Assembly: GCA_022767125.1 (NCBI GenBank)
Contig: JALEPZ010000059.1
Location: 49,080 to 113,079 of the forward strand
DNA length: 64,000 nucleotides
Source of the DNA: Phocaeicola plebeius
GTDB lineage: Bacteria > Bacteroidota > Bacteroidia > Bacteroidales > Bacteroidaceae
Reading direction: 5' to 3'
Below the pieces are notes generated by a model. It saw only the letters and a program-made list of their open reading frames with translations. It was not told the origin of the DNA and ran no database searches. Made by a program: the position numbers and the translations under genes. How positions within the stretch are numbered: the first letter of the stretch is position 1; each line of letters opens with the position of its first letter. This document shows positions 45,702 to 54,510 of the stretch, piece by piece.

Positions 45702-48014
45702 TCAGAACAAGTCCCACGTACGGATGGAATCCTTCCACGCATGGTCCTTGGGGAACGGCTGTCCTCCCCACGCACGGACGCTGGTCCAGGGCTGGTCGGC
45801 ATCGCTCCAAAAGGGATGCGTAGGCGGCAGTGCCAAAGGCAGGAAGGAAAGAGAGCACATGTAGAGGCTGCCATTGTTGGTGTACCAGTCGGCCACGTTG
45901 GGCTGCTTACCGGTAAATCCAATGGTCAGGTAGCCCTTTTCATTGAAGTTATTGCCACTGGCAAACATGCGCTTCATCACGGCGGTCAGGGCACAGCGAA
46001 CGGCGGCACGGTTCACCCCTGCAGGCAGCAGGTCGTACCAAGCCATCAGTGCCAGCGGCTGCATGCAAGCCATGCGATAGGGAATGCTGCGGCCAAAGAC
46101 CGGGAAAGTACCCTCAGGCGAGATAAAACGCTCCAGGACAAGGCTGAACTTCTGCGTGCGTTGCAGGGCGCGTTCGCGATACTTGGCATAGTCGATGCGA
46201 GTGCGGGTCTTGCTGTCCACCATGGCCTGCAGGGTCTCCAGATACATCGGATGGAAAACGTAACTGCTGTAATAGTCGAAGGCGAATGTAGGCCCGTCGG
46301 CATACCAGCCATCGCCCACATACCACTCCTCCACCTTGCGGATGGCCGAATTGATACGATACTCATCGGCATCGGCACCCACCTTGGCCAGGAAACTCTC
46401 GATGGTCGAGGAGAAGAGCAGCCAGTTGGTATAGGGAGGATCGGTGCAACGCATGTGGGTGAACTCTGTGATGTAGCGCTGCTTGGTGGTTTCATCCAAA
46501 GGTTTCCACAGCTGGTCGTAGGCCCGGAGGAAGCTCTCGGCCACATACGCACCATCCACCAAAGGCTGGCCTGGGCTGCGCCACAACAGGTAGTCGGGAC
46601 TGTTGGGGTCGACGGCGTTGGCATAGCTCTTCAGGGCCAGTTCACGAAGTTCCTTGCGCATCTTTCCCTCTTCCGTGTCGTCATCGGGCAGAGAGAGCCA
46701 AGGAGCGATGCCGGCCATCAGTCGGCCGAAACACTCCATATAGGTCACCTTGATATTGCGTCCGTCCCACGTGGGGCTGACCTCCACCTGCATGTTCTTC
46801 TGCAATTCACCCTTGGCCATGTTGCTCAGTACGGGGTAAGCCATCTGCCAGGCCAAGTTGGTCCAATAAGCACGGTCGGCATTAACGTCGGCTTCCAGGT
46901 GGCGCACATACTCGCAGGCAGCCAGCAAGAAAGCACCTACCCCGAAGTCGGCCGTCGACTTGGCATCAATCACCTGACCGGGGATAGCACGGTCACCGAT
47001 GGGCTGCACATAACCTACCGAACCGTCTTTCTGCACGGCAGTCTTCGAGAGATAGGTCCAGGCTTTCTGGAAAGTGGGCATGAAAGTAGCCTTGTCCAGA
47101 TACCCATGATTGATGCCCCACATGATGCCGTAGGCAAAGAAGGCAATGCCACTGGTCTCAGCTCCGGGAGCCTGCTCCGGATCCATCATGCTGCGCGTCC
47201 AGTAGCCTTCGGGCTGTTGGATGGCGGCTACAGCCTGACAAATGTCGCGGAACTTCTGTGCAAAGAAGGGGTAATGTCTATAGTCCTTGGGCAGGTCTTG
47301 CAGCACCTTGGCCAGACCGGCTACCACCCATCCGTCGCCACGAGCCCAGAAGTCCTTCTTGCCACTGTTGGTCTGGTGCTTCGGATAGACATAGCGGGCA
47401 TCGCGATAGTAGAGGTGTGCCTCGCGGTCGTACATGATGCTGTCGGAGTAAGTGATGTACTCATACAATTTGTCGAGGTAGAGCGGATTGCGCGTAATCT
47501 TGTAGAGCTTGGTCATGACAGGCATCACCATGTAGAGTCCGTCGCTCCACCACCAATAGTCGTTGCGCGGAGTACTCATTTCATACTCCATCACTTCGCG
47601 GGCACGGCGGATGCGCTTGTCGTCGGGCAAGATGTTGTAGAGATCGGCATAGGTCTGGAAGCAAATCTGGTAGTCACCAAAGAGAACATATTCGTCCGTT
47701 TCGCCGTAGGTCATCTTCCATTGGCTCTTGTCGGTGCTCTTGGCTCCTTTCCACTCGTTGTGCTCAGCCCATGCCTCAGAGAATCGCAGGTACTCTTCGT
47801 TGCCGGTCAGGAAGTAAGCCTCCATATTGCCGGTGTGGTAGGCGGCGTGGTGCCAGAAGGAGTTGGTCTCGGGCGTGTGGGTCGATTGCCACTGCCGGTT
47901 CACTTTGTCAATCAGTTGCCTTACCTGCTGTGCTTCGGTAGGCTTCGCGGCTTGTGTACCACAGACTATCAGCCACATGGCACAGACTGCGAGGGTTCGT
48001 AGGATGTGTTTCAT
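45702..48014 (-). CDS. Bimodular enzyme: GH105 (unsaturated rhamnogalacturonyl/glucuronyl hydrolase-like) fused to DUF2264 (GH154-like)
   Basis: N-terminal GH88/105-like: FWARGDGWVVAGLAKVLQDLP...GYWTRSMMDPEQAPGAETSGIAFFAYGIMWGINHGYL. C-terminal DUF2264-like: MECFGRLMAGIAPWLSL...WYVGDGWYADGPTFAFDYYSSYVFHPMYL...PTHPFWSDADQPWTSVRAWGGQPFPKDHA. Confidence 0.85.
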   Translation of the reverse strand: MKHILRTLAVCAMWLIVCGTQAAKPTEAQQVRQLIDKVNRQWQSTHTPETNSFWHHAAYHTGNMEAYFLTGNEEYLRFSEAWAEHNEWKGAKSTDKSQWKMTYGETDEYVLFGDYQICFQTYADLYNILPDDKRIRRAREVMEYEMSTPRNDYWWWSDGLYMVMPVMTKLYKITRNPLYLDKLYEYITYSDSIMYDREAHLYYRDARYVYPKHQTNSGKKDFWARGDGWVVAGLAKVLQDLPKDYRHYPFFAQKFRDICQAVAAIQQPEGYWTRSMMDPEQAPGAETSGIAFFAYGIMWGINHGYLDKATFMPTFQKAWTYLSKTAVQKDGSVGYVQPIGDRAIPGQVIDAKSTADFGVGAFLLAACEYVRHLEADVNADRAYWTNLAWQMAYPVLSNMAKGELQKNMQVEVSPTWDGRNIKVTYMECFGRLMAGIAPWLSLPDDDTEEGKMRKELRELALKSYANAVDPNSPDYLLWRSPGQPLVDGAYVAESFLRAYDQLWKPLDETTKQRYITEFTHMRCTDPPYTNWLLFSSTIESFLAKVGADADEYRINSAIRKVEEWYVGDGWYADGPTFAFDYYSSYVFHPMYLETLQAMVDSKTRTRIDYAKYRERALQRTQKFSLVLERFISPEGTFPVFGRSIPYRMACMQPLALMAWYDLLPAGVNRAAVRCALTAVMKRMFASGNNFNEKGYLTIGFTGKQPNVADWYTNNGSLYMCSLSFLPLALPPTHPFWSDADQPWTSVRAWGGQPFPKDHAWKDSIRTWDLF

Positions 48015-48040
48015 ACTATTTGAATTAATAAGTTATTGAT

Positions 48041-49330
48041 TTATTTTACTTCCAGTACATACACGGGAGTTTCCGTTGCTTCCACCGTGTGCTCACCGTC
48101 GCCTTGATGGGAAATCTGGACAAAGAGATGGAGGCGCTGCTGCTGTTTCCACAACTCCATGTCCAGGCTCGGCTCCCACGCATCAACGCTGAAGTCGGTC
48201 AGGTCTTTTACTTTCCAGCGTCCCTTAATCAACTTCTTCGTATAGTACATGGAAACGCGGCTATCCCGCTCGGCATCGCGGAAGATGTAGTACACCTTGC
48301 CCTGATGGGCCACCTGACGTGGACGGGAGATGGGTATCATCTTCGTGCCGCCACCCTTCAGGCTGAAGGGGATGGTGCGTTGCGACACCTGGCGCTGATG
48401 CCATGCACGTCCGTCGTGCCACACCAGCCGGTACTGGGGCACCTCGCTGTCGGCATCGCGCCAGTAGGTGGCTATGTAGGGGTGTCCTTCGGCATCGGCA
48501 CTCATACTCGTCTGGTTGATCAGCTCGGAGTTCTGCGGTATGCGGCAGGCATACTCGGCATTGCCGGCACGGATGGGCAGAGTGTAAGGGGTACCATCGG
48601 CCTGTTCCCAGGTATGTCCTCCGTCGCGCGAGCGGGCATAGCAGAGGTCGTGATTGGTCTCTACCATCCATGTCTCGCGCCACACCCACGAGACGTGGAT
48701 AGTGCCTGCCGCGTCTACATAAAGCTGCCAGTAGGCGTTGCGTTGGTTCTCTCCGTCAATCAGAATATCCTGCACGCGGCTCCAGCGGCGCGTCTGGATA
48801 TCGTAGCGATTGAGCACCATGTTGCCCCTGCCCGATGCCCCAGAACGATAGGCAAAGAGCAACCCTCCGTCGGCCAATCGGTAGAACTCAGGGTAGGTGA
48901 CATCTTGCTCGTTGGTTCCTGTCATAGACTCCAGTGGACCCAGTTCGAGGGAGTCGGGAGCCACACTGCGGCAGTAGCGCAGCGGGTGTCCATGATGGTC
49001 GAAAGAGAGGTGCAGGTAGCCTGCGCCGTCCACCCCCATACTGATGACGTTGTGGGCATCGCGCACGTTCCCTTTATACGATGTGCGGCGCAAGGTCCAC
49101 CGGTCGCTGTCCAGCTGTCGTCGTCCTATCACCACATACCCCTCGGGGTCGTAGTATGTAATGTATTGCTTGTCGCCCTGGCTCACGAGTGAGCTGTTGC
49201 GGAAGACAGTGGTATTGACCGAAGTCTGGCTGTAACCCTTCCCCACCGGCACGAGCTGTTGCGCCCGAGTTTGGAGAGGAACTAAGGTCACCAACAGGCA
49301 GAGGAAGAAGCTCTTAATGAGATGTTTCAT
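48041..49330 (-). CDS. BNR_4 repeat (seven-bladed propeller-type) protein; GH145/PL27-like candidate
   Basis: Signal peptide; YVVIGRRQLDSDRWTLRRTSYKGNVRDAHNVISMGVDGAGYLHLSFDHHGHPLRYCRS; DVTYPEFYRLADGGLLFAYRSGASGRGNMVLNRYD. Confidence 0.75.
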   Translation of the reverse strand: MKHLIKSFFLCLLVTLVPLQTRAQQLVPVGKGYSQTSVNTTVFRNSSLVSQGDKQYITYYDPEGYVVIGRRQLDSDRWTLRRTSYKGNVRDAHNVISMGVDGAGYLHLSFDHHGHPLRYCRSVAPDSLELGPLESMTGTNEQDVTYPEFYRLADGGLLFAYRSGASGRGNMVLNRYDIQTRRWSRVQDILIDGENQRNAYWQLYVDAAGTIHVSWVWRETWMVETNHDLCYARSRDGGHTWEQADGTPYTLPIRAGNAEYACRIPQNSELINQTSMSADAEGHPYIATYWRDADSEVPQYRLVWHDGRAWHQRQVSQRTIPFSLKGGGTKMIPISRPRQVAHQGKVYYIFRDAERDSRVSMYYTKKLIKGRWKVKDLTDFSVDAWEPSLDMELWKQQQRLHLFVQISHQGDGEHTVEATETPVYVLEVK

Positions 49331-49354
49331 ACTATCGTTATTTTTCATACGATG

Positions 49355-49362
49355 CAAATATA
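49355..49362 (-). promoter_or_regulatory. -7 box TATATTTG of the BNR_4/GH105-DUF2264 operon
   Basis: + strand caaatata upstream of the start at 49330; TAnnTTTG. Confidence 0.5.
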
Positions 49363-49409
49363 GTGCTTTTTGCCTTGTCTAATCATTGAATAATCTTCAA
49401 ATTGGGACC

Positions 49410-49455
49410 AAAAATCGGTCATTTCAGACCTCTTGCAAGCGTCAGACCGATTTTT
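49410..49455. promoter_or_regulatory. Candidate operator: 11-bp perfect inverted repeat in the divergent CAZyme promoter region
   Basis: AAAAATCGGTC (49410-49420) ... GACCGATTTTT (49445-49455), with an internal direct repeat TCAGACC. Confidence 0.5.
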
Positions 49456-49501
49456 AACCCTATTTGGCGAGTTTTCTCCTGCATGAAAAGAGAAAACACA
49501 G

Positions 49502-49509
49502 TATATTTG
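49502..49509 (+). promoter_or_regulatory. -7 box TATATTTG upstream of GH43
   Basis: cacagTATATTTGcgtaac about 20 nt upstream of the ATG. Confidence 0.5.
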
Positions 49510-49524
49510 CGTAACTACTAAAGA

Positions 49525-50700
49525 ATGCTTATCATGAAAAAACACAGTATCTATCTTTTTGCTTTTCTGGCCGGAGCAGTGTGGCTGACAGCAGCTTGCT
49601 CGGCTCCTGCCGAGCTAAAGCCCATCTGCTCAGGGGAAATCTGGCCCGACACGGAGGGCACGCACATCAATGCCCACGGAGGAGGTGTGCTCTATCATGA
49701 CGGCACGTACTATTGGTATGGCGAACACAAGTCCGACTCGACCAGCAAGGCGCTGGTAGGGGTGATGTGCTACTCGTCCAAGAACCTCACCGACTGGAAG
49801 AACGAAGGTGCCGTACTCCCTGTGGTGGAAAACGACACCACGCACGACATTGCCAAAGGCTGCGTTCTGGAACGTCCCAAGGTCATCTATAACGCGAAAA
49901 CCAAGCGCTTCGTCATGTGGTTCCACCTGGAACTGCGCGGCCAAGGCTATGCAGCCGCCCGGGCCGGTGTGGCTGTGGCCGACCGACCCACCGGTCCGTT
50001 CCGCTTCCTACGCTCCTCGCGCGTGAATGCCGGTCAACTGCCGGCCGACTGGACGGCCGAGCAACGTGCTACCCTCGACACCCTCCAGGCTGAACACTTC
50101 CAGCAGTGGTGGACACCGGAGTGGCGCGAGGCCATCCATAAGGGACTACTGGTGAAGCGCGACCTCGAGGGAGGACAGATGGCCCGCGATATGCAACTCT
50201 TTGTCGATGACAATGGCAAGGCCTATCACATTTACTCCTCGGAAGAGAACCTGACGTTGCACATTGCCGAGCTCAACGACGATTATACCGCCCATACGGG
50301 CCACTACGTCCGCGTGGCTCCTGCCGGACACAACGAGGCGCCTTCCCTCTTCAAGAAAGACGGTGTCTACTGGATGATTACCTCCGGCTGCACCGGCTGG
50401 GACCCCAATGAGGCGCGCATGTTCTCAGCCCCCACCATCGAGGGACCCTGGACACAGCATCCCAATCCCTGCCTGGGGCCCCAGCAGGAGATTACTTTCG
50501 GCGGACAGAGCACCTACATCCTGCCGGTGGCAGGCAAAGAGAATGCCTACATCTTCATGGCGGACATCTGGCGCCCCAAGCATCCCAGCGATGCACGCTA
50601 CATCTGGCTGCCCATCGAGTTTGTCGAGGGAGTGCCCGTCATCCGCTGGCGTGAGAGCTGGACGCTCAATTGGTTTGATGAGAACCAGAAAACCCTGTAA
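49525..50700 (+). CDS. GH43 family lipoprotein (exo-galactanase-like subfamily)
   Basis: LTAACSAPAEL lipobox; SGEIWPDTEGTHINAHGGGVLYHDGTYYWYGEHK; ERPKVIYNAKTKRFVMWFH; five-bladed propeller pattern. Subfamily 24/34 suggested by N-terminal wording only. Confidence 0.85.
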   Translation: MLIMKKHSIYLFAFLAGAVWLTAACSAPAELKPICSGEIWPDTEGTHINAHGGGVLYHDGTYYWYGEHKSDSTSKALVGVMCYSSKNLTDWKNEGAVLPVVENDTTHDIAKGCVLERPKVIYNAKTKRFVMWFHLELRGQGYAAARAGVAVADRPTGPFRFLRSSRVNAGQLPADWTAEQRATLDTLQAEHFQQWWTPEWREAIHKGLLVKRDLEGGQMARDMQLFVDDNGKAYHIYSSEENLTLHIAELNDDYTAHTGHYVRVAPAGHNEAPSLFKKDGVYWMITSGCTGWDPNEARMFSAPTIEGPWTQHPNPCLGPQQEITFGGQSTYILPVAGKENAYIFMADIWRPKHPSDARYIWLPIEFVEGVPVIRWRESWTLNWFDENQKTL

Positions 50701-50713
50701 AGACAATGTTACG

Positions 50714-52768
50714 ATGAAAAAGTTGATTTTTACCCTTCTGTGCGTCGTCGGCGGAATTGCCTACGCACAGGCCACTGTGGGCAATGGCTATCCCTATACC
50801 CAGGTACCTTTCACCGCCGTCAAGATAGCACCAGCCTCCTTCTGGGGCGAGCGCATCCGGGCCGCCCGCGAGGTAACCATTCCGCTGGCTTTCAGCAAGT
50901 GCGAGAGCGAACACCGTTTCCGTAACTTCGAGATGGCTGCCTATACCCTACAGCATCCCGATCATGAGGGATTGCAGACTCCCGAGTGGGATGTGAGCAA
51001 GTTCATGGGCTTCTCCTTCAACGATACCGATGTCTACAAGACCATCGAAGGAGCCAGCTATGTGCTGCAGACCTATCCAGACAAACAGTTGGAGAACTAC
51101 ATAGACTCCGTATTGACTATCGTGGCAGCTGCCCAGGAGGCGGATGGCTACCTCTACACCGCCCGTACCATCAATCCCCGGCATCCCCATAGCTGGTCCG
51201 GACAGCAGCGCTGGACCAAGGAGGAGGACCTGAGCCATGAGCTTTACAACCTAGGGCATATGGTAGATGCCGCCTGTGCCCACTATCAGGCCACCGGCTC
51301 CCGGAAGTTCCTCGACATAGCCCGCCACTATGCCGACTGCGTAGTGCGCGAGGTTGGTCCTACCGAGGGACAGGCCTGCGTGGTGCCCGGCCATCAGATT
51401 GCCGAGATGGCCTTGGCCCGCCTCTACCTCGTCACCGGCGAGCAGAAGTATCTGGACGAGGCCCAATTCCTGCTGGCGTATCGCGGAAAGACCGGATGGA
51501 AGCGGGCCTACTCGCAGAGCCATCAGCCCGTGTGGGAACAGACGGAGGCAGTAGGCCATGCCGTGCGTGCCGGCTACATGTATGCCGGTATGGCCGATGT
51601 GGCTGCCCTGACAGGCGATACTGCCTACATCCGCGCCATCGACCGGATTTGTGAAAACATTGTCTCCAAGAAGTACTACCTGACGGGCGGCGTGGGAGCC
51701 ACCCACCGGGGCGAAGCGTTTGATGACAACTACGTGCTCCCCAATCTCACAGCCTACAACGAAACCTGTGCAGCCATCTCCATGGTCTACCTCTTCCAGC
51801 GCATGTTTCTGCTGCATGGCGATGCCCGCTACATCGACTGCCTGGAGCGCACCTTGTACAATGGTGTCATCAGTGGCATGTCGGTAGACGGAGGCCGTTT
51901 CTTCTACCCCAATCCCCTCTCGGCCGATGGTGTCTACTGCTTCAATGCCGACAATACGCGCACGCGCCAGCCTTGGTTCGGCTGCGCCTGCTGCCCCTCC
52001 AACCTCTGCCGCTTCCTCCCATCCGTGCCCGGCTATGTCTATGGCATACGTGGTCAGGAACTCTATGTCAACCTCTTCCTACCCAACAGCGCCTCACTCT
52101 CTATGGGAGGCAAGTCGGTGAAACTGACGCAGTCTACCCGCTATCCGTGGGATGGGGATGTCTCCATCCGTATCGATGAGAACCATGCCCGAGAGTGGAC
52201 AATGAAAATCCGCATTCCCGGTTGGGTGAGAGGGCAAGTGGTACCCAGCGACCTCTATCGCTATGCCGACCACCAACAGCTGGGCTACACCGTCAGCGTC
52301 AATGGTCAGGCCGTAGAGGGTACACTGGAGAAGGGCTACTTCAGCCTGTCGCGTCAGTGGCGCAAGGGCGACGAGCTGCGCATCCACTTCGACATGGAGC
52401 CCCGTCTGGTAGTGGCACACGAGCAGGTGGCTGCCGATGCCGGCCTGGTGGCTGTGGAGCGCGGCCCCTTGGTCTACTGTGCCGAGCAGGCCGACAATGC
52501 CTCCGTGGATGTGCACTACGTCTTCATGGCCCACCCCTCCTTTACTGTCAGCGACTATGACATCTCTAACACCGAGGGCGACGGCCGTACCTTCCGCGTC
52601 AAGTCCATCGAGGCCACCGGCCTTCAAGAGATTGTCGTCGGTAGCGAAGGCTGCCTATCCGGCCGCGAGGTCCGTCTCCGCCTCATCCCTTATTATGCCT
52701 GGAACCATCGCGGTGTGGGCAAGATGGATGTCTGGTTCGCCAACCGTCTGACAGGTTTGCGAAAGTAA
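50714..52768 (+). CDS. GH127 beta-L-arabinofuranosidase
   Basis: Signal peptide; FTAVKIAPASFWGERI; AYNETCAAISMVYLFQRMFLLHGD; WFGCACCPSNLCRFLPSV (Cys cluster typical of GH127). Confidence 0.92.
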   Translation: MKKLIFTLLCVVGGIAYAQATVGNGYPYTQVPFTAVKIAPASFWGERIRAAREVTIPLAFSKCESEHRFRNFEMAAYTLQHPDHEGLQTPEWDVSKFMGFSFNDTDVYKTIEGASYVLQTYPDKQLENYIDSVLTIVAAAQEADGYLYTARTINPRHPHSWSGQQRWTKEEDLSHELYNLGHMVDAACAHYQATGSRKFLDIARHYADCVVREVGPTEGQACVVPGHQIAEMALARLYLVTGEQKYLDEAQFLLAYRGKTGWKRAYSQSHQPVWEQTEAVGHAVRAGYMYAGMADVAALTGDTAYIRAIDRICENIVSKKYYLTGGVGATHRGEAFDDNYVLPNLTAYNETCAAISMVYLFQRMFLLHGDARYIDCLERTLYNGVISGMSVDGGRFFYPNPLSADGVYCFNADNTRTRQPWFGCACCPSNLCRFLPSVPGYVYGIRGQELYVNLFLPNSASLSMGGKSVKLTQSTRYPWDGDVSIRIDENHAREWTMKIRIPGWVRGQVVPSDLYRYADHQQLGYTVSVNGQAVEGTLEKGYFSLSRQWRKGDELRIHFDMEPRLVVAHEQVAADAGLVAVERGPLVYCAEQADNASVDVHYVFMAHPSFTVSDYDISNTEGDGRTFRVKSIEATGLQEIVVGSEGCLSGREVRLRLIPYYAWNHRGVGKMDVWFANRLTGLRK

Positions 52769-52871
52769 TTCTCTATCCATTCTACGTGTTTCACAAGAAG
52801 ACAGGTCGCCCTCAGAGTATGTAAAGCTTCAGCGCAAGGATAGTTGAAAACCACAGTCGGTGTGGCTGCCA

Positions 52872-54182
52872 TCAGCACCCTTGAATGAACAGCAACCCCA
52901 ACCCGATAGCCACGAGGGTGGCCACGAGTCCCGGCATCATGAACGAGTGGTTAAGGATATACTTGCCAATACGGGTAGTGCCGGTGCGGTCGAAGTTGAT
53001 GGCCGCCACGATGGTGGGATAGTTCGGAATGAAGAAATAGCCGTTCACGGCAGGGAACATAGCAATCAGCAAGTAGGGCGAAAGGCCCAGGGCAATGCCC
53101 AATGGCATCAGGGCCCGTACGGTGGCAGCCTGGCTGTAGAGCAGGATAGACATGATGAAGAGGGCGACACCGAACAGCCACGGCATCTGTCGGACAATGC
53201 CTTCAATGGCGGCCGTTAGATGCTCCATGTTGCCATTGAGGAACGTATCGCCCATCCAGGCAATGCCGAAGATGGCAATTACCGCCTGCATGCCGGCCAG
53301 GAACACAGAGCCTTGGGTAGCCTTGACACCATTGGTGCGGGTCAGCAGCAGGATGAGGGCCGCCGCCGAAAGCATGATGATTTCGATAATGGCAGCCATT
53401 CCCAGCGTAACAGACTTCCCGTCCACCTGGAAAGAGGGGCGCAACCCTTCCAATGAGCCGAACAGGATGATGAAGACCGTGGCGACGATGAAGATGATCA
53501 CCGACATCAAGGCATGGCGTCGGTTCTTCACCTCCTCCACCTGTACCTTCTCCCCGTGGAAAGAGCCATCAGCCAGCCGTTTCAGGTATTCAGGGTCGTC
53601 CGTCAGTTCCTTGCCCACACGCATGGAGCAGAAAGCACCAGCCAATACGCCGAGCAGGGTAGCAGGAACGGTAATCTTGAGGATATCGAGCAAGGTAATG
53701 TCAAATCCGGCCAGCAGTCCCAGCAAGGCTACCGTCGCTGCAGAAATGGGACTGGCCGTAATGGCCTGCTGCGAAGCGATGACCGCAATCCCCAACGGAC
53801 GCTCGGGACGAATCTTGGTTTCGGTGGCCACTTCGGCAATGACGGGCAGTACGGAGTAGGCCACATGCCCCGTTCCTGCCACGAACGTAAACAGATAGGT
53901 GACTATCGGACTAAGGAGGGTGACGTGCGACGGGTTCTTCCGCAACAGCCGCTCCGCCAACTTCACCATATAGTCGAGTCCGCCGGCCGACTGCATACAT
54001 GAGGCGGCGGAGATGACAGCGGCTATCATCAGCATCACATCAATAGGAGGCGCAGTAGGCTGCAGACCGAACACAAAGGTCAGGATAGCTAACCCCACAC
54101 CTCCCATCACTCCCAGGCCGATACCTCCCAGACGTGCGCCTACCAGAATGGCCACCAAAACGAATACAAACTGTAGAATCAT
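52872..54182 (-). CDS. Anaerobic C4-dicarboxylate transporter (DcuA/DcuB family)
   Basis: MILQFVFVLVAILVGARLGGIGLGVMGGVGLAILTFVFGLQPTAPPIDVMLMI; SPISAATVALLGLL; FIPNYPTIVAAINFDRTGTTRIG. Confidence 0.95.
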   Translation of the reverse strand: MILQFVFVLVAILVGARLGGIGLGVMGGVGLAILTFVFGLQPTAPPIDVMLMIAAVISAASCMQSAGGLDYMVKLAERLLRKNPSHVTLLSPIVTYLFTFVAGTGHVAYSVLPVIAEVATETKIRPERPLGIAVIASQQAITASPISAATVALLGLLAGFDITLLDILKITVPATLLGVLAGAFCSMRVGKELTDDPEYLKRLADGSFHGEKVQVEEVKNRRHALMSVIIFIVATVFIILFGSLEGLRPSFQVDGKSVTLGMAAIIEIIMLSAAALILLLTRTNGVKATQGSVFLAGMQAVIAIFGIAWMGDTFLNGNMEHLTAAIEGIVRQMPWLFGVALFIMSILLYSQAATVRALMPLGIALGLSPYLLIAMFPAVNGYFFIPNYPTIVAAINFDRTGTTRIGKYILNHSFMMPGLVATLVAIGLGLLFIQGC

Positions 54183-54473
54183 TTACTTCTTGTTTTTATG
54201 GAAGCGAAGGTCTGAATTATTCTGTTATCTGACAAGAAAACGGCTATTTGGATTTTCACAATTATCATCTATTAGCAAAACAAAGCAAATATTAACCAGC
54301 ATTATCATTCTTCCCGTCTACCCAACAAGAAATAACGCTACACACATAGCCGGAAAAGAGTCTGATAAGGTGGAGCCATCCGTACCGGCGGCAACGGAAG
54401 CAAGGGTATAAATCAAGTGTCATCCCCTAAAAAAAAATCCCCGTTACCGCTCATTTCCAGTTTATTTTTGTTG

Positions 54474-54481
54474 TATCTTTG
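54474..54481 (+). promoter_or_regulatory. -7 box TATCTTTG upstream of alkaline phosphatase
   Basis: gttgTATCTTTGtcgctg, 30 nt upstream of the ATG. Confidence 0.5.
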
Positions 54482-54510
54482 TCGCTGAACAAACAACTAA
54501 CATCACATAT

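Noticed and set aside
45741-48002. 753-aa plus-strand ORF
   Set aside because: Antisense to the GH105-DUF2264 gene, whose minus-strand motifs are unambiguous.
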